Assembly: GCA_002825465.1 (NCBI GenBank)
Contig: PJER01000049.1
Location: 1 to 16,513, forward strand
DNA: 16,513 nucleotides
Direction of reading: 5' to 3'
DNA from: Candidatus Thorarchaeota archaeon MP8T_1
GTDB lineage: Archaea; Asgardarchaeota; Thorarchaeia; Thorarchaeales; Thorarchaeaceae
Shown: piece after piece, positions 1 through 6,365 of the stretch
Numbering within the stretch: position 1 is the first letter of the stretch
Layout: every line of letters starts with the position of its first letter
Program-made: the position numbers and the translations under genes
Notes under the pieces: generated by a model
Databases searched by the model: none
What the model was told of the DNA's origin: nothing
The model's input: only the letters and a program-made list of their open reading frames with translations

Positions 1-350
1 GCCATATAGATCTCAATACAGCCCAAGGGAGGATTCTCTACATCATTATCTATCACTCTAAATTTTCCAACATATGCTGCTTGTTTGTCAATATGGATGT
101 TCGTTGTAATATCCAAGTCATTGTAGTTTTTCCGTAGTCTTGTACGGACCGCGTCAAGTATCCGTTTCTCATGGATTGATTGGCGCACAATAGAGAGGGT
201 TTCCCGGTTTTCACTTGATGAAGTCAGCTCAATGAATTGATTGTGCTCGACAACCTTGAATGGAATTTTGCCGAGATATGTTTCTATGGCTGTTTTTACT
301 CTTTCAACTTCCTCCGTTGGATGAACTGGGCATTTGATGGTTATTTCCAT
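1..350 (-). CDS. UPF0201 family protein, 3' end outside the window
   Basis: About 116 N-terminal residues are visible, starting MEITIKCPVHPTEEVERV and reading on without a stop to the window edge. The N-terminal beta-alpha pattern, the CPVHPTE segment and the later KQAAYVGKFRVID stretch match the archaeal UPF0201 (COG1931) family, small proteins with a predicted RNA-binding fold and no proven reaction. The ATG lies two bases after the stop of the UPF0200 gene, so translation is probably coupled. In some archaea (I recall Archaeoglobus and Methanothermobacter) the two families are fused in one protein, which supports both calls. The usual family length is about 140 residues, so perhaps 25 are missing. 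Function is unknown. Family assignment is fairly sure, from pattern and context only. Confidence 0.8.
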   Translation of the reverse strand, partial: MEITIKCPVHPTEEVERVKTAIETYLGKIPFKVVEHNQFIELTSSSENRETLSIVRQSIHEKRILDAVRTRLRKNYNDLDITTNIHIDKQAAYVGKFRVIDNDVENPPLGCIEIYM

Positions 351-352
351 TT

Positions 353-904
353 TCAGGTCATCTTCACGGCTAATTGTTTTGACATAGCACGTAGACTATC
401 AAGTGTACCTTCATTAATCAACATGATATCACTAAGAGCAATGACACCACCCAGGCCCACGGAGATTTCTCTTATATCACGTTCTCTGAAATTCTCCCAT
501 GTTGGAGGGGCATCTTCACGATTTCGATCGCGCAGACGAGTATATCGTACCTTTGGAGAAGAGTGAACACAGATTATGGTCACCTCATCAGCAAAATCAG
601 AAAAGACATCAACTTCGGCAATACTCCTACAACCTTCAATGACAACGACATCAGATTCAAGGCTGCGAAGACGATTTATGCAATGCTTAGCTATTGCACC
701 AAGACCGTTTCTCTCCCTTAGCTCAAGCATAATCTTTCGGGTGTTTTCAGGATTTGCGTCAAGACCACGCTTTCGAGCTTCCTCACGTACAACATCTCCC
801 ATTACTATGATAGGGATACCAGTATCACAGAAAGCTTGAGCGACCTCACTCTTTCCTGCGCCGGGCATGCCAGTAATGATCATGATTTTCAAGGTATCAT
901 TCAC
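353..904 (-). CDS. UPF0200 family P-loop nucleotide kinase-like protein
   Basis: This 183-residue protein has a Walker A loop GMPGAGKS at residues 12-19, followed by GIPIIVMGDVVREEARKRG, the hallmark of archaeal UPF0200 proteins. The fold resembles adenylate and dephospho-CoA kinases; VVVIEGCRS in the middle corresponds to the Walker B strand, and the arginine-rich segment RYTRLRDRNRED resembles a lid. The phosphate acceptor is not known. The reading frame opens with GTG at 904; an in-frame ATG at residue 8 (883) begins just before the first beta strand and is an alternative, but neither has a strong ribosome site. The gene lies 17 bases after the AAA ATPase stop and two bases before the UPF0201 start, so all three probably form one operon. 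The family call is confident, the biochemical role is not. Confidence 0.85.
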   Translation of the reverse strand: MNDTLKIMIITGMPGAGKSEVAQAFCDTGIPIIVMGDVVREEARKRGLDANPENTRKIMLELRERNGLGAIAKHCINRLRSLESDVVVIEGCRSIAEVDVFSDFADEVTIICVHSSPKVRYTRLRDRNREDAPPTWENFRERDIREISVGLGGVIALSDIMLINEGTLDSLRAMSKQLAVKMT

Positions 905-921
905 CTTTATTGTAAAGCCAA

Positions 922-2070
922 TTAGATTGTGTAAGTGGGTCTACTCTTTGGTTGTATTTTGTCTAAAACCCTATAGACAATTTCAGATGTTATAGTACTC
1001 ACACCATCAGTTATTGCAATATGAAGTGACTCTTTTAGTATACGGTCTCTAAGGTCTCTCCCAGACAGACCCTCTGTTCTCTTTGCAATTTCCTTAAGGT
1101 CAACCTCGATTTTGAGGGGCAATCGTTCAGCGTATAATTGAAGAATACCATAGCGCTCTTCAACTGATGGCAGCGAAAACTCGAATACTGTATCAAATCT
1201 GTTTTTGATTGCAGGATCGATGAGAGGTAATGCGTTAGTTGCGCCGATTACGACGACTCCAGATTCCTCACTGGTCTGGTCCAATTCTCCAAGCAAAGCA
1301 GTCACAACCTCAGACACATCACCACGAATCGATTGGAATGAGCGAGCTAGGCCTATTGCGTCAAGCTCATCAATGAATATGATACTTGGTGAGTGCTTTC
1401 GCGCATCATCGAACAATGCACTTATTCTTCTTCCGCCATCTCCCACGTGGACACCGATTAAATCTGAGGCTTTTGCCAAGAATATCCTTGCATCAGCTTC
1501 ATTTGCCACAGCCTGGGCTGTCATTGTCTTCCCAGTGCCAGGTAGTCCATGAAACAAAACTGCTCGTGGCGCCCATTCACCAAATCGTGATGGTTGAAGA
1601 AGATATTCCAAGATTATCTTGCATTTCTGTTTCACTTGTTCATGACCTACTACATCCTCAAGCTTAACTAAACGCGTCTTAACATCTGTTGCTGAACCCG
1701 TTGGGGATTGAAGGATGATTTTCGTACTCTTAGAAACAACTGATTTCTCAGGATCGACTTCTTGAACCTGAAAAGCGTAATCTGGCATAATATATCGATC
1801 AAAGAGATAGGTACCCTTCTGTACGAAAGTTCCCATCCATTGTTCTCTTGCATAGTCTGCAAATAGGTCTAGGCTGTCAACCTCTAATCCCGTGGGTTTG
1901 GGATCGCCCTTCACTCGAAAAGGGTACCCAACATCCCGTAATACCAGCTTTCGTGCACTAGGAACCTCAATGCCTCGTTTTCTCGTTGATTTCTGGGTAG
2001 TTTCTTTAGAGGTAGTTGGTACTTCTACACTGGAGTCTTTGCGCTTCGTCAACTTATCGAGTGTCTCCAC
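922..2070 (-). CDS. single-domain AAA ATPase, COG1223-like
   Basis: The protein has 382 residues. After a Lys/Thr/Ser-rich N-terminus (1-40) and an uncharacterised N-domain (about 41-130) comes one AAA module: VVGHEQVKQKC near 140-150, Walker A GLPGTGKT (175-182), Walker B IIFIDELDAI (230-239), sensor 1 GATN (276-279), an arginine-finger-like NRFD (290-293) and a C-terminal lid with GLSGRDLRDR. This is the layout of the archaeal COG1223 group, related to Cdc48/VAT and proteasome-regulatory ATPases but with only one ATPase domain. The pore-loop position reads LIGVHVG rather than the usual aromatic YVG, so substrate gripping may differ. The first usable start is GTG at 2070; the frame stays open upstream to about 2173 but contains no ATG, GTG or TTG. 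It is the first gene of a three-gene operon and diverges from thpR. Its substrate is unknown. Confidence 0.85.
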   Translation of the reverse strand: METLDKLTKRKDSSVEVPTTSKETTQKSTRKRGIEVPSARKLVLRDVGYPFRVKGDPKPTGLEVDSLDLFADYAREQWMGTFVQKGTYLFDRYIMPDYAFQVQEVDPEKSVVSKSTKIILQSPTGSATDVKTRLVKLEDVVGHEQVKQKCKIILEYLLQPSRFGEWAPRAVLFHGLPGTGKTMTAQAVANEADARIFLAKASDLIGVHVGDGGRRISALFDDARKHSPSIIFIDELDAIGLARSFQSIRGDVSEVVTALLGELDQTSEESGVVVIGATNALPLIDPAIKNRFDTVFEFSLPSVEERYGILQLYAERLPLKIEVDLKEIAKRTEGLSGRDLRDRILKESLHIAITDGVSTITSEIVYRVLDKIQPKSRPTYTI

Positions 2071-2174
2071 ACTCTTGTCCAGTAGTTGTCCTTTAAGAGT
2101 TATCTTAGAACCATCCCAGCGGTATGGTAATATTGCTAGTGTGATATTTCCTGTCGAGGTACAAGGTGAACTCT

Positions 2175-2732
2175 ATGAATGCTGTTGTCAGAGCGTTTCT
2201 CAGTATCGATATTGAAGAGCGTGCTCTATTATCTCGTATTCTTCAGATTCAACAGAAATTGAATCCACAGGGAGCAAAGATGAAGTTAGTAGAACCGGAC
2301 AACATACATTTCACAATTCGGTTCTTTGGCGATACTCCGATAGCAAGAATAGATCAGATACAGGATTGTCTGAAACAAATCAAAATTACACCCTTTGAGA
2401 TAAACATCGTAGGCGTAGGTGCCTTTCCAAATAGACGAAAACCCAGAGTGATTTGGATAGGTGTTACTGATAACTCACAACTAATTGTCGATTTGAAGTC
2501 AAGAGTTGACAATCTCTTGATTGAGAGTGGATATCAGGCTGAAAAGGAAAAATTCACTCCTCACGCTACCATTGCACGAGTTCGCACCATTAAAGATTCC
2601 AGCCAGATTGTCAGGAATCTTGAAGAATTGGCCAGTGAGTCAGTAGGAATTATGACAGTAGAATCGATTAGTATGAAGAAAAGCACATTAACATCATCTG
2701 GACCAATCTATGAAACTCTTTGGAGGATTTAG
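2175..2732 (+). CDS. thpR: RNA 2',3'-cyclic phosphodiesterase (2'-5' RNA ligase family)
   Basis: Members of the LigT/ThpR branch of the 2H phosphoesterase superfamily open 2',3'-cyclic phosphates on RNA ends and can join tRNA halves by 2'-5' linkage in vitro. Both catalytic HxT motifs are present and correctly spaced: HFT at residues 48-50 and HAT at 133-135 (numbering from the GTG at 2166). The N-terminus RAFLSIDIEE and the segment KPRVIWIGV are typical of the family, and the length of 185-188 residues is normal. Two starts are possible: GTG 2166 with GAGGT at 2156-2160, or ATG 2175 with AAGGTGA at 2163-2169. I prefer ATG because family members begin just before RAFxxIDI. The gene ends 24 bases before the convergent tRNA-Pro gene, whose transcript carries introns, which may or may not be coincidence. 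Confidence 0.9.
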   Translation: MNAVVRAFLSIDIEERALLSRILQIQQKLNPQGAKMKLVEPDNIHFTIRFFGDTPIARIDQIQDCLKQIKITPFEINIVGVGAFPNRRKPRVIWIGVTDNSQLIVDLKSRVDNLLIESGYQAEKEKFTPHATIARVRTIKDSSQIVRNLEELASESVGIMTVESISMKKSTLTSSGPIYETLWRI

Positions 2733-2773
2733 TTAGGGCATCCTGATAATAGAAGTGGTGGGCCGGGGGAGAC

Positions 2774-2801
2774 TTGTTCCGACAGGGTTTTCCCAGGTCG
2801 T
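2774..2801 (-). other. tRNA-Pro T-loop intron (58/59) with canonical bulge-helix-bulge
   Basis: Read on the minus strand, exon GTTC pairs with intron GAAC as a 4-bp central helix. It is flanked by the 3-nt bulges AAA and AAG. The intron closes with CGAC/GTCG and a GGG-AAAA-CCC hairpin, and on the exon side GGGA pairs with TCTC. This is a full hBHBh' splicing-endonuclease substrate. Cutting after the second base of each bulge removes 28 nt and restores T-loop TTCAAGT. The boundaries are inferred from that rule. Confidence 0.88.
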
Positions 2802-2822
2802 TTGAACTCCCGGTCTCTTGCA

Positions 2823-2854
2823 TTCTGTGACTCAAGGCGTGATTTCCTCGGCCG
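2823..2854 (-). other. tRNA-Pro anticodon-loop intron (37/38)
   Basis: This is the standard archaeal intron position, one base 3' of the anticodon. The exon/intron junction has 3-nt bulges GGC on the 5' side and AAT on the 3' side next to the anticodon stem. The central helix TTGG with ACAG is imperfect (one G·A mismatch, one G·U), so this is a relaxed bulge-helix-bulge. The intron can also form an internal GGCG/CGCC stem. Removal gives the 7-base loop TTGGGGT. Confidence 0.8.
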
Positions 2855-2918
2855 CCCCAAGCAAGAATCATACCAAGCTAGACTACCGACCCATGCTAAC
2901 GTTGTCGGTATCTGTATT

Positions 2919-2928
2919 CAAAATAAAG
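2919..2928 (-). promoter_or_regulatory. TATA-like box for tRNA-Pro
   Basis: The minus-strand motif CTTTATTTTG is centred about 31 bases upstream of tRNA-Pro base 1. This is the spacing expected of an archaeal TATA box for a tRNA with a very short leader. Confidence 0.55.
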
Positions 2929-2950
2929 ATTGCCTCATAGCGATAATTTA

Positions 2951-3010
2951 GGAACACTTGTTCCAAAGACTAAACCAAAACTTCAGACTTATCTGTTGGT
3001 TGTGACCAAC
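2951..3010. promoter_or_regulatory. two short palindromes upstream of the deacetylase gene
   Basis: Two separate dyads lie here: GGAAC-ACTT-GTTCC at 2951-2964 and GTTGGT-TGTG-ACCAAC at 2995-3010. Both arms are perfect. A TATA-like stretch, ATAATTTA, sits at 2943-2950, so transcription could start near 2973. The first dyad would then lie in the core promoter, where a repressor could act, and the second would form a small hairpin in the leader. No regulator is identified. The rest of 2893-3048 shows nothing else recognisable. Confidence 0.3.
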
Positions 3011-3033
3011 TCTATGAGGCCCATACCTGAAGA

Positions 3034-3040
3034 GGGAGGA
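3034..3040 (+). promoter_or_regulatory. ribosome binding site fixing a TTG start
   Basis: GGGAGGA lies 8 bases before TTG 3049. An in-frame TGA lies at 3028-3030, and the first in-frame ATG is well inside the conserved domain (residue 16), so this strong site decides the start of the deacetylase gene. Confidence 0.75.
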
Positions 3041-3048
3041 ACAAGTTA

Positions 3049-4113
3049 TTGGTTACAGATCTTGTATACCATGAAGTCTTTACCAAGCATGAAATGTCAT
3101 TTGGGCATCCTGAGAGCCCTGATAGGTTAAGAACTGCCATGACCTATATCAAGGACGCAGGCTATCTTGAAGAATCTAATTTAAACCTCTTGACACCAGT
3201 TCCTGCGAACATGGAAGAGGTATACAAGATTCATGGAAAGGCATACCTTGATGGCATCAAAGAAAAATCATCTAAAGGTGGTGGTTTCTATACCCTTGAT
3301 ACAGCTGTTAATTCACACACGTATGAAGCTGCAATAACAGCAGCTGGAGGGGGAATTGAAGCAGTAGATAGAATTGTGGCTGGCAAATCGAATGATGCAT
3401 TTGTTTTGTGTAGACCACCAGGGCACCATGCAGAGTATGAGCGAGCATTTGGATTCTGTTTTATCAATAACATTGCAGTGGCAGCGAGTCATCTTGTACA
3501 GGCCTGTGGACTAAATCGTGTGATGATAATAGACTATGATGCCCATCATGGAAACGGTACTCAGAACGCATTTTATTCTTCAAATCAAGTGTTGTACGTT
3601 GGTCTGCATCAGGACGGAAGAACTCTTTTTCCAGGCTCGGGTTTTCCTAACGAAATGGGGACGGGATCAGGCTATGGCTATAATGTCAATCTAGCAATGT
3701 ATCCAGGTGCCGGCGACGTGTCATATGAATTGGCTTTTTCTGATGTTATTGAGCCTCTAGCAGATGCGTTCAGACCTGAGTTCATTCTTGTATCAGTGGG
3801 ATTTGACTGCCATTACCTAGATCCTCTCACATCACTTGGCTTGACAACTTCAGGTATTGCCATGATAAATGCAAGAATCAAGAGAATTGCAGCAACACAC
3901 GCTTCAGGAAAATTAGTCTATTTCTTGGAGGGGGGATACAACCTTGATGCAATGGGTATGGGGTCACTCAATGTGCTTGAAGAATTGATGGGAATTCCAA
4001 TCACAGAATTCAACGATTCATATTCAGAAAGCGAATCATGTATAGAATACACAAAGACCTTGATTGAGCACACTCTCATGACTGCACCGTTACTAAGTGA
4101 AGTCCTCAAGTAG
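3049..4113 (+). CDS. histone deacetylase family protein (zinc amidohydrolase)
   Basis: The protein has 354 residues and covers a complete arginase/deacetylase-fold domain of the kind found in class II HDACs, AcuC and acetylpolyamine amidohydrolases. These remove acetyl groups from lysine side chains or small amines. The key residues are all visible: catalytic His pair in RPPGHHAEY (H126, H127), zinc ligands D164 and H166 in DYDAHHGNG, the third ligand D253 in GFDCHYLDP, and the transition-state Tyr297 in FLEGGYNLD. The N-terminus (VYHEVFTKHEMSFGHPESPDRL) matches the family start, supporting TTG 3049. The natural substrate cannot be read from sequence; chromatin proteins such as histones or Alba are candidates. 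The gene stands alone between tRNA-Pro and hel308, and its last 21 bases overlap the convergent hel308 3' end. Confidence 0.92.
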   Translation: MVTDLVYHEVFTKHEMSFGHPESPDRLRTAMTYIKDAGYLEESNLNLLTPVPANMEEVYKIHGKAYLDGIKEKSSKGGGFYTLDTAVNSHTYEAAITAAGGGIEAVDRIVAGKSNDAFVLCRPPGHHAEYERAFGFCFINNIAVAASHLVQACGLNRVMIIDYDAHHGNGTQNAFYSSNQVLYVGLHQDGRTLFPGSGFPNEMGTGSGYGYNVNLAMYPGAGDVSYELAFSDVIEPLADAFRPEFILVSVGFDCHYLDPLTSLGLTTSGIAMINARIKRIAATHASGKLVYFLEGGYNLDAMGMGSLNVLEELMGIPITEFNDSYSESESCIEYTKTLIEHTLMTAPLLSEVLK

Positions 4114-6330
4114 TGTCTGTATTGATCCCAAATCCTCATCATCTGTAGAATCGTCGATAGAGGATGGAGATGAAGGAAAGTCAACACCGAGTTGTTTCTT
4201 TATTGATTCAGCTATTGCTCTACCAATAGTTGGGATTCTTGCTAAATCATTGATTGGCACTTGGTACAAATCAGCAAGGTTTCTCAGACCTTGATTATGA
4301 AGCATTCTTCCTCGAATTCTCCCAATTCCACGAAGATTCACAAGTTCTAGGAGATCAGGACGTACACCATATTTGAGTCTAGAGCGAAGACTGTGTAACA
4401 GAGGAATGTAGGTGGGTTTATTGATGATTCTAGCGATCTCTGATGCAGAGTAAGTCAACCACTCTGCGGATTGTACATATCTGTGTACATCGCCCATACC
4501 AACACCATATCTCTCTGTAATATCCCTATCAGTAGATTCAGATATCCACTCTGTGAGTAATCGTGCGGTCTTGACCTCTCCTAGAAAATCTACATAGTGC
4601 TCGTCTTCCATGTCGGGAGGCTCGATTAGGAACTCTTTTGAGTTGTCATCTACAAATGCCTCGTATTCTTCAAGCTCTGTCCTTGAAACATATGTCACAG
4701 GTTGGTCTGGTGTGTGGCATATCATATGGAGTATGCCCAACTGTGTATACTCATCAGTCTGCGTTAGGACATCACGAAACATGATGGCGGTCTGAGGATC
4801 AATATAGAGTTGTGATGTTCGTTTTCCAAGTGGGGTTGCAGCATACTTACCAGCAGGTGAGTTTTCAATCAGTTTTCCGTCCTCTAAGAAGACTAAAGCC
4901 GATTCAACATGATGGGAAATATTCCTCTGATTATTTTGGCACGCATAGAAGGTCTTCGATATGAGATCATCGATCTCTGGGTATGTGCGTGTCAGTTCTG
5001 CAGCTATTGAAGCAAGCAAATGCGATCTAATTGCTGTAGGAGATGCAAGCCTAGAGTATATTTCTTCAGGATCTGACAATGTATAATGCTCTATTAGAGC
5101 ATCCTTCTCAGATTCTGATCTTGCTATGAGAAGTGCTTCGCCATACTGGTCATACTTGGGTCTTCCTGCACGTCCTGCCATTTGTTTGTATTCAAGAACA
5201 GGTATTGGATAACTTCCACGATTTTGCTCAAATCGTCGATAGTCGCGAATGATGACTCGTCTTGCTGGAAGATTCACACCAGCTGCGAGGGTAGGAGTGG
5301 CAATCACGACCTTTAGTAGGTTGGCTTTGAATGCATCTTCTACAAGTGCGCGTTCTTGATTGTCAAGACCAGCGTGATGAAATGCTACACCTTCTGAAAT
5401 CAACTTAGCAAGAGTTTTGGACTCGTCTGGTGAGGAAGGAGTCTTTCCTATCTTTTTGGCGATGCGCAGTAATCCTTCTAGTGAATCCCTAGAGAGATAC
5501 TTTCGAAGTGAGGGGGCAAGCCGTTTTGCCATTGCGATAGTAGATTTTCTACTTGATACAAAAAGAAGTACTTGCCCATTCTCATCCAGTGTGTCACACA
5601 CAATATCAGTCACTTCATCTTTGTACTTTCGTGGAATCTGTCTAGTTGATTTCTTCTCATATCTTCCTTCTTCAAAGATATCAATCTCGCCCTCGAAATA
5701 TACACCTTCACTAAGTGGTACCGGTCTCCAAGTACTCTTAACAAGTTCTGCATCAAGCCAATCTGCAATCTCATCAGCATTTGAAATCGTTGCGCTCAAT
5801 GCAATGATTTGGACTTTTATCATTTGAACTAGCTTGGCAAGAACCATCTCGAGCGTGGGACCTCGAGAAGTGTCGTTAATTAGATGAATCTCATCTGCAA
5901 CGATTATCCCGATTTCATTAATCCAATCAGCCTTATGTCGAACTATTGAATCGGCTCGTTCTGTCGTCATCACTACAATGTCTGCTTCACGTAGTTTTGT
6001 CCCTGGAGAATCATAATCCCCAACAGACATTGCTATGGTAATTCCTAGTGCCTCGTACTTTTTGAAGTCATCATATTTCTCCCGGGCAAGAGACTTTAGG
6101 GGAACAAGATAAAGCGCCTTGCCACGACCATCAAGAATTGCTTTTAGCATGCACACTTCAGCAACTAGCGTCTTTCCAGAACTAGTAGGGATGGCTAGAA
6201 CAAGGTTATTGCCTTGTAATACTCCTGTTTCAAATGCACTTGCCTGAGGAGGAAACAGCTTGGTGACGCCAAGATTCTGAAGATGCCTTATCACCTTCTT
6301 ATTGATGTCGAGCTCCTCTAGGTGTACCAT
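4093..6330 (-). CDS. hel308: Hel308 superfamily 2 DNA helicase
   Basis: Hel308 unwinds lagging-strand duplexes at stalled or broken forks in the 3'-5' direction. All core motifs are present, numbered from the upstream GTG at 6342: Q-motif FPPQASA (30-36), Walker A AIPTSSGKT (50-58), Ib PLKSLAREK, motif II DEIH (150-153), motif III SAT (183-185), motif IV LLFVSSRKS, motif V ATPTLAAGVNLPARR, and motif VI QMAGRAGRP (387-395). After these come the winged-helix and ratchet regions and a C-terminal helix-hairpin-helix part (LRGIGRIRGRMLHNQGL, IPTIGRAIAESI). The tail is acidic and serine-rich. At about 745 residues the length is normal. I choose ATG 6330 because the protein then opens MVHLEELDI as in relatives; GTG 6342 adds four residues. 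It follows mcm by 35 bases and is probably co-transcribed with it. Confidence 0.92.
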   Translation of the reverse strand: MVHLEELDINKKVIRHLQNLGVTKLFPPQASAFETGVLQGNNLVLAIPTSSGKTLVAEVCMLKAILDGRGKALYLVPLKSLAREKYDDFKKYEALGITIAMSVGDYDSPGTKLREADIVVMTTERADSIVRHKADWINEIGIIVADEIHLINDTSRGPTLEMVLAKLVQMIKVQIIALSATISNADEIADWLDAELVKSTWRPVPLSEGVYFEGEIDIFEEGRYEKKSTRQIPRKYKDEVTDIVCDTLDENGQVLLFVSSRKSTIAMAKRLAPSLRKYLSRDSLEGLLRIAKKIGKTPSSPDESKTLAKLISEGVAFHHAGLDNQERALVEDAFKANLLKVVIATPTLAAGVNLPARRVIIRDYRRFEQNRGSYPIPVLEYKQMAGRAGRPKYDQYGEALLIARSESEKDALIEHYTLSDPEEIYSRLASPTAIRSHLLASIAAELTRTYPEIDDLISKTFYACQNNQRNISHHVESALVFLEDGKLIENSPAGKYAATPLGKRTSQLYIDPQTAIMFRDVLTQTDEYTQLGILHMICHTPDQPVTYVSRTELEEYEAFVDDNSKEFLIEPPDMEDEHYVDFLGEVKTARLLTEWISESTDRDITERYGVGMGDVHRYVQSAEWLTYSASEIARIINKPTYIPLLHSLRSRLKYGVRPDLLELVNLRGIGRIRGRMLHNQGLRNLADLYQVPINDLARIPTIGRAIAESIKKQLGVDFPSSPSSIDDSTDDEDLGSIQTLLEDFT

Positions 6331-6365
6331 ATGATTTCCCACTTCTAATCATGAACCTGAATGAC

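Larger units (their letters stand above)
2756..2892 (-). tRNA. tRNA-Pro(GGG) with two introns
   Basis: On the minus strand the acceptor strand GGGTCGG (2892-2886) pairs with CCGGCCC (2766-2760), followed by discriminator A (2759) and an encoded CCA (2758-2756). The D-arm is GTCT...TGAT (2883-2867). The anticodon stem CTTGC (2865-2861) pairs with GCAAG (2821-2817), and the loop TTGGGG gives anticodon GGG at 2858-2856, hence proline. Intron 1 (2854-2823, 32 nt) follows position 37. The T-stem GGGAG/CTCCC (2811-2807 and 2771-2767) is perfect only if a second intron (2801-2774, 28 nt) is removed between positions 58 and 59, giving the T-loop TTCAAGT. The mature tRNA would be about 77 nt with CCA. 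U13·U22 in the D-stem is the only mismatch and also occurs in the tRNA-Gly of this window. Confidence 0.92.

Noticed and set aside
2071..2173. Upstream extension of the AAA ATPase reading frame
   Set aside because: The frame is open and could read as protein, but it has no ATG, GTG or TTG and must also hold the divergent promoters, so GTG 2070 is kept as the start.
2668..2871. Minus-strand open frame of 67 codons and the plus-strand frame at 2930-3130
   Set aside because: The first lies across the tRNA-Pro gene and its introns; the second has no family likeness and overlaps the promoters and start of the deacetylase gene. Both are chance frames.
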